DNA from: Boothiomyces macroporosus
Taxonomy: Eukaryota; Chytridiomycota; Chytridiomycetes; Rhizophydiales; Terramycetaceae
Direction: 5' to 3'
NCBI GenBank assembly: GCA_027604185.1
Contig: JADGKB010000157.1
Location: 1-24,664, forward strand
DNA: 24,664 bases
Under the pieces are notes generated by a model that saw nothing but the letters and a program-made list of their open reading frames with translations, did no database searches and was not told the origin of the DNA. Position 1 is the first letter of the stretch. Every line of letters begins with the position of its first letter. The position numbers and the translations under genes were made by a program. Positions 1 to 9,289 of the stretch are shown one piece after another.

Positions 1-47
1 ACCTCAGCATCTTCAGTGCCGCGCTCTCCCAGCTGAGCTAAAGAAGC
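1..47 (-). tRNA. tRNA-Phe(GAA), 5' part only
   Basis: Read on the minus strand, positions 47 to 1 give a tRNA 5' half. It has a 7-nt acceptor strand GCTTCTT, TA, a D arm GCTC...GAGC, then an anticodon stem CGGCA/TGCTG enclosing the loop CTGAAGA, whose anticodon is GAA (Phe), and then the start of the variable loop. The A-box TAGCTCAGCTGG matches the RNA polymerase III consensus. No intron follows the anticodon. The T arm, 3' acceptor strand and terminator lie left of the window, so acceptor pairing cannot be checked. Confidence 0.9.
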
Positions 48-84
48 AGTTGTTTCTCATTTTTGATTTGCATACATAAAATAG

Positions 85-1239
85 CTATAAAGTTTTATTC
101 AAAGTATGATTGTCTTGTCCAATTGTAAATTGACCAATAGTAAACATGACAGTCCCAAAGCCAATTATAGTCCAAAAAATAGGAAACACCCAAATGGAAA
201 GCGTGTAATTTTCCTTGTAGAATAATATCCCAAAGAATGCGTTGAGTAATCCGAACAGAAACAAGATTCTGCCCACCCACCAATGTGCAATGTCAAACCA
301 TGGAATACTAGTTCTACTTGGATCGAATTTCGCGTTACTGATGTATCCCAGCAATACTTGCACAACCACTGCGATAGTAACTATCAACCCAAGTTTTTCG
401 TGTACATCTCCGACCCTAGATTCTACTGAAGCAAATCTATCTGAAGAATACAGAAATATTAGAATAAACGAAGCAATTGTTGCACAAGCTGTCAATCCTG
501 CCATAAAAAAGACATGCAGGATATACCAAGTATGTCCCAAAGTTGATTTCATATATCTAGCAATGTAAATGCCAATAAATGGCGAGATAACCCAAGCAAC
601 AAACATTAGTATTCCATGCAGGATTACTATATTTTGGTACGGAAAAGAACCTGAAGGCGTTAGAATTGGTTGAGCAAATGTACCTGATCCTCCATTATTA
701 TCATTACCCGTACCACCTTGACTAGTACTTGACGAGTTGTTTGAATTTGATGAGCTAAACGATGGAGTAAAGCTTCCCATCACATCATGTTGAACAAGTG
801 TAACACCAGTTTTATCAACATTACCATTAGGCTTGGAATTAGATCCAGCAAATATGTACCCTGCACTCTCTGTAATCGACTTTCCATTCAAAGTTAAAGT
901 AGTTGGTCTGCAGAAATAAAACGACTGTCTAGACCACGAAGGTTTAACTTTTGGAACAGATACAGAAAATTGATTTTGCACACTATTTATATTGGGCTGT
1001 GTATGCCCGCTTCCTTCAAAGTTTCCTATTGTTATTCCACCAGTAGAATTTGTCCATCCAATGTACATATCCGCACCAGCCATTCGGGTACTCCCAACTC
1101 CAATCCCATTCCACCCATCATACTTGCTATGTACAGTAAAACAAGTATTTGTACCTTGAGCTTCTGTAGTAATACAGAAACCGTTAGATATAGGACAAAC
1201 CGGGAGTGAATAAACTACGGAAAGCAATAACAGATACAT
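85..1239 (-). CDS. secreted/membrane DOMON domain-cytochrome b561 protein
   Basis: Single exon, 384 residues. A hydrophobic N-terminal signal (residues 1 to about 18) leads into a DOMON domain (about 21-155). Its segment from G48 to W62 contains M53 and M58, candidate heme ligands by analogy with cellobiose dehydrogenase cytochrome and AIR12-type DOMONs. A Ser/Asn/Gly-rich linker (about 160-190) follows. The C-terminal half is a multi-helix b561 domain with the expected heme histidines H208, H242, H280 and H319 (contexts LHG, LHVFF, DVHEKLG, AHWWVGR). Such proteins pass electrons across the plasma or vesicle membrane, often from ascorbate or NADH-linked donors to extracellular iron or redox partners; the substrate here is unknown. 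A TATA-like box lies about 25 bp before the ATG. Unlike nearly all its neighbours it has no intron. Confidence 0.9.
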   Translation of the reverse strand: MYLLLLSVVYSLPVCPISNGFCITTEAQGTNTCFTVHSKYDGWNGIGVGSTRMAGADMYIGWTNSTGGITIGNFEGSGHTQPNINSVQNQFSVSVPKVKPSWSRQSFYFCRPTTLTLNGKSITESAGYIFAGSNSKPNGNVDKTGVTLVQHDVMGSFTPSFSSSNSNNSSSTSQGGTGNDNNGGSGTFAQPILTPSGSFPYQNIVILHGILMFVAWVISPFIGIYIARYMKSTLGHTWYILHVFFMAGLTACATIASFILIFLYSSDRFASVESRVGDVHEKLGLIVTIAVVVQVLLGYISNAKFDPSRTSIPWFDIAHWWVGRILFLFGLLNAFFGILFYKENYTLSIWVFPIFWTIIGFGTVMFTIGQFTIGQDNHTLNKTL

Positions 1240-1255
1240 GGTCCAGATTTTTCTT

Positions 1256-1276
1256 GCGAGTTGTATTTATACTCGC
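1256..1276 (-). promoter_or_regulatory. TATA-like box inside a dyad, upstream of the b561 gene
   Basis: On the minus strand TATAAATA (1271-1264) starts 32 bp before the ATG at 1239. It lies between inverted arms GCGAGT (1256-1261) and ACTCGC (1271-1276), and the left-hand side continues into the 10-bp palindrome ACTCGCGAGT (1271-1280). It could position the pre-initiation complex, or be an operator-like site that masks the TATA. The rest of 1240-1507 shows no gene that I can support. Confidence 0.45.
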
Positions 1277-1503
1277 GAGTCCATGCGGAAATCACCGCCA
1301 CTATGAGCGATTCCTTATTCTTTAATTTCGGATTACTCAACGTGGCTACTAATTAATCACGGAGTGTGATATTAAAAAGAAACAGCCTGTTGACAACCAA
1401 GAATTACTATTGGTTAAAGATCACCGGATGCTCAACAAATAGATACATTGACACCAAACAAGAGTGGATAAATCCCACAGATAAGAAAAGTTTCAACAAA
1501 CAG

Positions 1504-1507
1504 TTTA

Positions 1508-1510
<3 letters not shown>
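1504..1510 (-). terminator. poly(A) signal AATAAA overlapping the beta5 stop codon
   Basis: The beta5 stop TAA (1510-1508) is followed directly by TAAAC, so AATAAA (1509-1504) uses two bases of the stop codon. The same arrangement occurs at the ends of the beta6 and AlkB genes. Confidence 0.4.
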
Positions 1511-2431
<921 letters not shown>

Positions 2432-2464
2432 TTTAAAAAAATCAGACCAGGGTTTTTTAGAAAA
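2432..2464. promoter_or_regulatory. 33-bp shared intergenic space between beta5 and beta6 start codons
   Basis: The whole region between the two divergent ATGs is 33 bp: an A-tract on the beta5 side, a central TCAGACCAGGG, and a T-tract on the beta6 side. It must contain both core promoters, or transcription must start inside the neighbour. No TATA box is evident. The layout suggests coordinated expression of two subunits needed in equal amounts. Confidence 0.5.
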
Positions 2465-3242
2465 ATGAATTACGGATCTGGTCCAGTTAAAATCCCCATG
2501 GAACATGCTTTTTCTCCCTACACAGATAATGGAGGGTATTCAAAGATTAAATCAGGACCACTGTCGCTATTGCCGGGAAGGATTTTGTAGTTGTTGGCGG
2601 CGACACTCGTCAAAGTGAAGGGTACAATATCAACAGCAGATACGCTCCAAAAGTATTCGCATTGTAAAATTACTATTAATACAAGATCAAATGGGTCAGT
2701 GTTGGCAACCGGAGGCATGTATGCTGATGCAGTAACCCTTGTCAAAACATTGGGAATGCGATTGGAAGTATTCATCTCTAATATAGTGGTACCAATTTCA
2801 ACATGATAAGGATATGAGCTCGCCTGCTCTTGCGCAAATGCTGTCTACGATTCTGTACGGAAAACGATTCTTCCCTTACTATGTATGGAACACTTTGGGT
2901 GGATTGGATGAAAATGGTTATTGAAATTAATATAGGCGAAGGAGCAGTGTTTTCATATGACCCTGTAGGTAACTTTCAAAAATATAAATATGGATGTGGT
3001 GGATCGGCTTCGCACTTGATACAGCCATTCCTAGATAACCAAGTAAATATAGCTAACAAAAGATTGGAAGAAAGCATTTGGATACGCAAATTGACTATAC
3101 GATTGAACAAGTAAAAAAGATAATGATGGACGCATTCACATCAGCTACCGAACGTGATATCTACACTGGTGATAACTTGGAAATCTTTATCATTACAAAA
3201 GACGGAGTCACTAAAGAGTTGCATCCATTAAAACGTGATTAA
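2465..3242 (+). CDS. PSMB1: 20S proteasome subunit beta type-6 (PSMB1/Pre7 family), five tiny introns
   Basis: Introns at 2536-2555 (20), 2664-2685 (22), 2768-2786 (19), 2917-2935 (19) and 3043-3062 (20 nt), all GT-AG, join six exons into 225 residues. Family blocks in order: [103 protein letters not shown] and [10 protein letters not shown]. The length matches the usual size for this non-catalytic beta subunit, which helps build the beta ring of the 20S core. The intron at 2768-2786 restores RLEWYQ in place of an out-of-frame stretch, as expected for fungal Pre7. It is divergent from beta5, and its stop lies 14 bp from the convergent AlkB stop. Confidence 0.95.
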
Positions 3243-3246
3243 TAAA
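3240..3246 (+). terminator. poly(A) signal AATAAA overlapping the beta6 stop codon
   Basis: The stop TAA (3240-3242) reads straight into TAAACC, so AATAAA occupies 3241-3246, only 10 bp before the end of the opposite-strand AlkB coding sequence. Confidence 0.45.
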
Positions 3247-3255
3247 CCCTTTTTC

Positions 3256-3261
3256 TTTATT
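3256..3261 (-). terminator. poly(A) signal AATAAA overlapping the AlkB stop codon
   Basis: On the minus strand GAA TAA AG makes AATAAA at 3261-3256, with the stop codon at 3259-3257 inside it. Together with the beta6 signal, two opposed signals lie within about 21 bp, so the two transcripts are expected to overlap at their 3' ends. Confidence 0.45.
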
Positions 3262-4132
3262 CTGTGCAATGAATGCAGTCAAAGCCGGTACCGTAGCAAT
3301 CATCCCAATCATAGTCGAATTCATGATTCTCTTTACTGAACGCTTTCAACAAGCCAACTATTTGCTCCTTTGAATTATTAATCTTATTAGCAGTTTTAAT
3401 AGTTTTCCCAGTAGCTCCTTGTCCAAAAATAACTCTATCTGGACCAGGCTTGGTAATAAAAGTATCAATTGTGCGAAAGGTCAAACTAATCCTCTCACCA
3501 TTCTCCAACAACTCCTGTTCAGATTTAATCGAATCATCTCTCTTATCCTGTCGAATCGAATGGGCAAACTCTTTGTTTGTGTTCCAATCCAAGACAAAGG
3601 CAGAGTTATGGTTCAGTTCGTATCGTTTAATGATTCTATCTTCTTGCAAGCCTTTCTTTGAGCGCAGTACCATTGTGCGCGTTGCACCACAAGAGAAATT
3701 CACTATGCTTGTACCTTTCTTTATATCCAGAGTCTTGTCTGAATGTTCGCTAATGAAATCCTGTCCAGACCTGTAATATTGAATTAGCACATGGTTGAAA
3801 TTCTGATCTAGCGTTTTAGAGAGTATGTCTCTGATTTGTAGCACTATTGGAGACCACGGGACTAGTTCTAATAGTTCATCAGATGGATGGCGGTATACTG
3901 GTATGGTATCCCCGTATTCACCCTGTATAGAGATCAACCGTGGCACTTGTCCACCATGATGATGCATTGTTTTCCATTCTACTTGGGATTTTAAAAGAGC
4001 AAAGCATTTATCGCTCAGATCATGTGGTAAAACATTTTCAATCAGTTGGCAGTTCATTATCGAAAAAAGTTTTGGAGTGCTTTTATGCGAGAAAAATGAG
4101 TCAGACTGCGAATTATTTCCATCGCATTCCAT
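3257..4132 (-). CDS. AlkB-like Fe(II)/2-oxoglutarate dioxygenase
   Basis: Single exon, 291 residues. The double-stranded beta-helix core carries the iron triad H130-x-D132 (EHSD) and H191 (FAHSIR). The 2-oxoglutarate/substrate motif R214-ISLTF-R220 is complete. The region VPRLISIQGEYGD (residues 63-75) corresponds to the PRL...YG nucleotide-recognition segment of the ALKBH2/3 group. These enzymes oxidatively remove alkyl groups from DNA or RNA bases. A C-terminal extension (about 225-291) contains GQGATGKT, which resembles a P-loop by chance composition but is not in a nucleotide-binding fold I recognise. The start is the first ATG of the frame. Another Met (M26) could start a shorter form. 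Whether the substrate is DNA, RNA or protein cannot be told. Confidence 0.9.
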   Translation of the reverse strand: MECDGNNSQSDSFFSHKSTPKLFSIMNCQLIENVLPHDLSDKCFALLKSQVEWKTMHHHGGQVPRLISIQGEYGDTIPVYRHPSDELLELVPWSPIVLQIRDILSKTLDQNFNHVLIQYYRSGQDFISEHSDKTLDIKKGTSIVNFSCGATRTMVLRSKKGLQEDRIIKRYELNHNSAFVLDWNTNKEFAHSIRQDKRDDSIKSEQELLENGERISLTFRTIDTFITKPGPDRVIFGQGATGKTIKTANKINNSKEQIVGLLKAFSKENHEFDYDWDDCYGTGFDCIHCTE

Positions 4133-4177
4133 GAAGTGATTATAAATTCGATTATCTTAAATTAGATATGTGTGTTT

Positions 4178-4826
4178 ATGAATGCGAATCTCATTCTTAA
4201 CAATGCCGATATTCACCATTCTTTTATAATACAGATTTTCGCATTTAGTGAAATACCAATTACTGCTGAATACAACGGATACAAAATCAGGATCGTGGGG
4301 TATGGACACCTGTCACTTTGAAACGTGTACTCAAAAAATTATTGTTTGAACCCAAACTTTTCAGAGTCATTTTCGTATCACGAATAATCCCAATGTATTC
4401 CTTTATCCCCATAGATTATGATGATGAAAAATTCATTGATAGAGAATTCCCAATTTTGGAATATATTCCTGTCAAACAAAAAAAAACGAAACCTGCTTTG
4501 AATATCTCCAACGAGTCTGTTATTACGCTCGATGAAGTCAAAGTAAATAGCAGCTTTATTTCCAAAATAAAAGATTATATTCACAAATGCAAGAATGGCG
4601 CTTGTATGGAGCTGGTAATACTCTATTCATTTAGGCAAAGGAAAACAAGCTCTTGAGAGAGTACAATTGCAAGCTGCTTAACGAATCAGAAGTACTGTCA
4701 CAGCGACTGTTTGAAGAGGCGAACAAGATGGTATCGCAAGAAAGAAGGATTGTTTGCGAACTACGAAAGGAAAACGAAAAGTTAAGACAGATCATTTCAA
4801 AGCTGCAGAATAAATATAATCAATAG
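4178..4826 (+). CDS. Sec2/Rabin-type Rab guanine-nucleotide exchange factor-like protein (5' end uncertain)
   Basis: The 3' part is clear. An open frame runs from about 4270 to 4614, then a 20-nt intron at 4615-4634 (GTAATACTCTATTCATTTAG) leads into the last exon, ending at TAG 4824-4826. The joined C-terminus is a charged coiled coil containing LSQRLFEEANKMVSQERR. This matches the core of the Sec2 domain of Sec2p and Rabin3/8, which activates Sec4/Rab8 in exocytosis. The 5' part is not settled. ATG 4178 opens a 47-codon frame that would need an intron of 53 or 65 nt ending at 4364, longer than any other here. The first ATG in the downstream frame is 4393, which would give a 137-residue protein. 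The assignment rests on the coiled-coil motif only. Confidence 0.65.
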
Positions 4827-4838
4827 TGAATTAATCTA

Positions 4839-5445
4839 TTATACATCATCATCAGAATCTGGATAGTCGCCAACAAGCGATTTGACAGGATTTGTTTTTA
4901 CATTTGGGGTTTCAATCTTTCCATCTTTTCTCTTCTTTATCTTTACCGCTCCACTCAAGATATCCTTCTGCTGATCCCGATGTCTCTTCAACTAATGTTA
5001 AACAGTGTTACGTTTTGATTGGATTTCACTACTGGCTTGGTCTTTAAAGACTCTGCATCCGCTCTGAATTTCTCCAGTTCCTTGTTTTCCTGGTTCTTGA
5101 TTTCCGTTTGCTTCCTCATTGCTGCATCCTTTATTTGCTCATAGAAAGATATTTCGTCCTCGTCCAGTTTTCTGATACGATTCGCTACCGTTAACCAAAC
5201 CAATACCAAGTCTAAATATTTCATTCATTTCTACTATTAGCAATTATTACCATCTTCCTCCTTCTTTTTCGCTTCAGCAATTCGCACATGCAGCGGTCGA
5301 GGATCCCATTTCTCTGACATTAAATTCTGGTACCTTTCGAAGGCTCCGGCGCTGGCAGTTTGTCGGCTTCCGATATATTCGCTTCACTGATAAATTTGGA
5401 TTTAATATCTTTCCTAACAGAGGAAAAGTGTTCAGCTGCAGACAT
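4839..5445 (-). CDS. PSME3IP1: NIP30/FAM192A family protein (PA28-gamma-interacting, proteasome-associated)
   Basis: Four introns, 5314-5333 (20), 5231-5250 (20), 5185-5206 (22) and 4992-5011 (20 nt), join to a 174-residue protein. The NIP30 domain shows the order KSKFISEA, WDPRPLHVRIAEAKKKEEDE, then FRLANRIRKLDEDEISFYEQ, a charged helix, and a later LSGAVKIKKRK block. These correspond to the FVSEAE, YDPRSLYERL, FKFKNMVRGLDEDE and LAGAVKHK blocks of the animal protein. The tail ends DYPDSDDDV, an acidic Ser-Asp run like the CK2-phosphorylated tail that binds the PA28-gamma proteasome activator in animals. I see no PA28 gene in the window. The ATG at 5445 is preferred because an upstream in-frame ATG would overlap the divergent Rrn7 gene. 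It ends 12 bp from the convergent Sec2-like stop. Confidence 0.87.
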
Positions 5446-5465
5446 TTTTTGATCAAAAAGAAAAT
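5446..5465. promoter_or_regulatory. 20-bp divergent promoter space with a 14-bp perfect palindrome
   Basis: Only 20 bp separate the NIP30-like ATG (minus) and the Rrn7 ATG (plus). TTTTTGATCAAAAA (5446-5459) is a perfect palindrome filling most of it, followed by GAAAAT. A symmetrical element between divergent starts fits a bidirectional promoter or the site of a dimeric factor; function is inferred only. Confidence 0.5.
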
Positions 5466-6697
5466 ATGCAGCCAAGAAATAGTTGCCATTGCGGGTCTTC
5501 AAAATGGAAAAAACAAGGAGACGGATACGTCTGTCAGTATGGGCATCAGTTCACTGAAGTGGAAGAAGTAGGAGACGACGACTTGCTGTATGGATCGCAG
5601 CAGCGAGAACGGGCGAGGAACAAACAGAAGAAATCAAAGGAAAAGGAAGCAAGAAAATCTCCTTCAAATCAAACGATTTTATTATTCTATCAGAACGTTT
5701 TGAAACTGCAGGTCAAGTGGATGCTGAAAAACAAGATTGATATTCCGGAATATGAAAATATAGTTTGTCAAATCTGGATATTATGGACCAACAAGTTTGT
5801 TTATAAACTACCGGATATAGAAGGTCAAGTTTTTACTGCCAAAATGCCAAAGTTGACTGCTGACGAGATACGGCCGATTTATACAATTATTTTCTGCAAT
5901 TTAGCCCTATGGATTCTAAGGATACCGTATCCGCCAAGTGACTATATTAAATGGATATATAGCGATGGATTCCCATATGTTTTCAATCAAGGTGAAAAAA
6001 TTGACTGGCCAAACCATTCTTCAACAATTACTATACCATCTATATCAGATTTAATCAAGCACCAGCATAGGATATTGGCCACATTGGAAGCACAAGGAAT
6101 GCCTATTCACCCACCTTATCAAAGCCCGCTGTTTGTAAAGCGGATATTTGCAGAATTGCGGCTGTCTGTTGAATTTTATCCATTTTATTGCAAAATATAC
6201 GAGTCTTTATATCAGCATACAACACCTGAAATGTACAAGCTGAAGCATGGTGTACAAACATCAGCAATTGCATTGGTGTTGGCAAAATTGAATCCACAAG
6301 ACAAAAAGTAACTATATTTAACTCTAGATCTAATAATATTATCCTTGAATATTTCTTTGGAAAGTCAAATGAGCCGTCATTACCATTCAATTTTGATAAT
6401 CTGCTGGATCAGCCATTTTACCCAAAGAAAGGAGATGTCAATAACTTGATTAGCTCTTATTTCAAAAAAGAAACTGTTTCTACAGACGACTCTTTAGAAA
6501 CAAACGAATTTCAAATAGCCAATGATTTAGAAAATCAAATAATTATATCTTACAGCCCAAAAGATGAAAATGGTGCAATGGACACGCGCTATCTAGCAAA
6601 TCTGGAAAAGATATCGGCTATAATAGGTTATGACATTTTAAAACTTCACCAAGAGGTGTTCAAAGTAGAATCACATTTAAAAAAATTGCTTTCATGA
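5466..6697 (+). CDS. RRN7: RNA polymerase I initiation factor Rrn7/TAF1B
   Basis: One 20-nt intron (6308-6327, GTAACTATATTTAACTCTAG) joins two exons into 403 residues. The N-terminus is an Rrn7-type zinc ribbon: C7 and C9, then GDGYVC23QYGH27QFTE, close to the DGRRTCQYGH segment of yeast Rrn7. An acidic stretch with DDDLLYGSQQRERARNKQKK follows, the spacing seen for the B-reader/linker. The remainder (about 70-400) fits the two degenerate cyclin folds of this TFIIB-like factor, with LLFYQNVLKLQVKWML and a conserved-looking LRIPYPPSDYIKW segment. It recruits RNA polymerase I to rDNA promoters as part of core factor/SL1 and acts in the nucleolus. Without the intron the protein would stop at residue 281 and lose its second half. 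It is shorter than animal and yeast versions, mostly at the C-terminus. Confidence 0.88.
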
Positions 6698-6746
6698 TTC
6701 CATTGTTCACGTTGAATAATGTGAAGCGTGTTGCCATGTAAAAATT

Positions 6747-9274
6747 ATGTACAATAAACAAGAGTTGAAAAAATCGGAATTACACCAAGTAATTTTAAAT
6801 GTGCCAAAAGTGCGACCAAAACAGAATACCAGAGAGCTTGGCTTTTTGAAAGAATACAAGAAAATACTGAATCGACCATTTGATCCTAATTTCAAATCTT
6901 ACTGGGCACACAGTACGGCAGGAATACTTACAAATACACAAATGGAAAACATAGTGCATCATAAAAACCCATTGCTGGAAAAGAAAGTTGTAAAGAAACA
7001 AGTTATTCTCGAACCAATAAAGAAGCCTGAGACTCCAACTAAGGAAAAGTGCACAAAGAAGCACCACAAGCGACATAAACCCACCTGTAGACATTTTCAC
7101 CAGGATGAGGTCGTTACACCTGCTCTTGTACAGGAACGCTTGCTAAAGAAGCAGGAAAAAACAAAAAAAGAGAAAACAAAAGAAGCAGAAATAGTTGGGC
7201 CTTCTATGGAGTTCAAATTGCAAGTTGAAGAAGCGCCAAAATCAGAAACGGCATCGTCTGCTAATTCGAATATAGATTCGTATGAAGGAAAAAATGTATC
7301 AATTGATGATAATCAATTCACAGATCCTATTGAATACCAAAAAGATTCGTCTAAACCTGCTGATTCATTAAACCCTTTTGTCCAATCAACCCAAAATGAG
7401 CAAACTAATTATCCAGCTTCATTTGATCCGTTCAAACCTTCAAGCCCTTTTGACTCAATGAAGCCACTAGCGAATCCAGCAGTAGAGTATTTAAAGGTTG
7501 ATTCGTGTTCGCAGTCTCCTATATTGAAAAAGAAAATCCCATTACAACCAGTGCATCGATTACAATTGGAAAGAAGGCTAAGCCTTGTCAAGGACAGTTT
7601 AGGATCTTTCAGTAAACCTGTGCCAATATCTGTTTTTAATACCCCCAGGGAATCATTTGCAAGCCCACAACGTAACAGTACAAAAGCAAACGTAATTCCA
7701 ACTAGCCTCAGCAATCAGCTTTCACATGCTTGGATTTCAACGGAATTCAATAGCAACGTATCTTTAGACGGAGCAAAAAGCATTACTAGTGAATCTGTGG
7801 TCAATTTGCAAAATTCAGAAGATACTGGAATAGATGGACCCTTGACTATCAAGCCCCCATCAAGAAAAAATAGTTTAGAATACTTGCCTGAACTGATATT
7901 GCCTCCATTTATCAAGCTTTCCACTTTCAGATGGAAAACCGCCATTTACACTGTTCTCCAACAGCAAAGATTAACAGAAATTCCAAACATGTCACACACT
8001 GAAGTCAAGTTAAATCTTAGTAAATTTGAAACACCAACATTCAGAGCAGAGCAGCAAGTAATGCTGGCCGCTCTTACAGGAGTTCATAACTTGGCAATGT
8101 GCAAATCAGCAAAAGAAAAGGATATAAAGGTAGACATGAAATATCTACCATTTGATGAAACATTATGCTTTTTCCCTCACTTGAAAAAGCAAAAGCTACC
8201 AGTAATTGTCGAGTTAATTAAAGGTTAGATTGGCAATAGCTGGTGCAAGTTGGTTAAAAGTTGTCCCAAGAGGAAATATAATTATTAGGGAAGGCGATCC
8301 AGTCCGAATAGTGTACTTTTTGCTGGCTGGTTTGTGTGTTGAACATGTCAAAGTTGAACAACCACCAGATTCACCAGAACCAGAAAAGGAAGATTTAATT
8401 AGGCTAATGAAGCCCTCTGATACAATTGGAGATATTGCCGGCAATGTCGTAACAACAAGAGCGTTTTCCCTCACAACTTTGACTCGGTGTCTCTTTATCT
8501 GTGTCGATAGACACGATTGGCTCTCAAGCATGCGCAAAGGAAACTTTGATATTCCAAAGATTGAGATTTTATCCACTTTGAAAATATTTATGGGTCTTCC
8601 TCCGCAGACATTGGAGCATCTGAGTTCATACACGTAGTTTTTACTAACATTAGATCTGAAACGTCTGTTGGTCTAGATGAACCAATCATAGAACCACACG
8701 AAGAGCCAGAACACTATTATTTCATTTCTAAAGGAAAAGTGAAATTAAGTATATACTTGCCCTTTGTCAAAACTGTCACTGATGATTCCAAAGATTTGGT
8801 TTCTCCAGAAAAATTCCAGGTTAATTTCAAGCTAATCCCAGGTGGTGCCCTACTATGGGCAAATTTTAAATCCAGACAAGGATGAATTCGTGTATATCGC
8901 TCACACAGTTGGCGAGCTGAACCCTGGAGACTTTTTCCCGCCAATTTCGCATGATAACAGAGGAATATACAAGTTGTACAGCATAAAGACATTGGAAAAC
9001 ACAGATTGTCTTGTATTTAGAAAGTAAACTATTTCTAACTAGATCGTCTCTACAGCATTTTCCAGGGCTAGTTATCCAAAGAATGAAGTCTCATGAAGAA
9101 GTGCAATTTTTGAGCGATTATCAAATAAGAGAACTTCAAGAGTACTACTTGTCTACAAAAGGTTGGCGTGCAGAAACTGATACTGCGTTAAGTAAAATGC
9201 TAGAAGATGAGATAGACAAAGAAAGAAGTATTCAAGTAATGGAACGGTTTAAAAGGCCGCCTACAAGACACTAA
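6747..9274 (+). CDS. cyclic nucleotide-binding domain protein with two CNB-like domains
   Basis: Four introns, 8202-8223 (22), 8634-8653 (20, with TACTAAC), 8820-8841 (22) and 9024-9042 (19 nt), give 814 residues. The first about 380 residues are low-complexity, rich in Lys, Ser, Pro and Asn, with a basic HKRHKPTCRHFH patch. A predicted helical segment (about 390-480) precedes CNB1 (about 486-600). CNB1 has REGDPVRIVYFLLAG, then GDIAGNVVTTRAFSLTTLTRCLFICVDRHDW; the GDIA...R order matches a phosphate-binding cassette, so cAMP or cGMP binding is plausible. CNB2 (about 625-750) has YYFISKGKVKLSI and GELNPGDFFPP but lacks a recognisable cassette. The architecture resembles CNBD2-like proteins rather than a PKA regulatory subunit, since no inhibitor motif is evident. 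The start follows the Rrn7 stop by 49 bp on the same strand. Its stop is 15 bp from the convergent EPG5 stop. Confidence 0.85.
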
Positions 9275-9289
9275 TATATTTTACATAAT

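Noticed and set aside
1240..1507. An extra small gene or RNA in the 268-bp gap
   Set aside because: No tRNA boxes, no conserved open frame and no recognisable RNA fold apart from the TATA dyad.
3340..3420. P-loop-like GQGATGKT in the AlkB protein as an ATPase domain
   Set aside because: No Walker B, no surrounding nucleotide-binding fold, and the segment lies in a short C-terminal tail.
8208..8240. A 16-nt intron starting at GTTAGATTGG (8224-8239)
   Set aside because: In frame, but shorter than all others and without a branch motif. The 22-nt intron at 8202-8223 containing TTAAT is the better model.
8842..8875. A 31- or 34-nt intron in the cyclic-nucleotide-binding gene
   Set aside because: It also restores the frame, but a 22-nt intron at 8820-8841 (with CTAAT before CCCAG) does so as well. 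It fits the length class and keeps VPYYGQILNPDKDEF.
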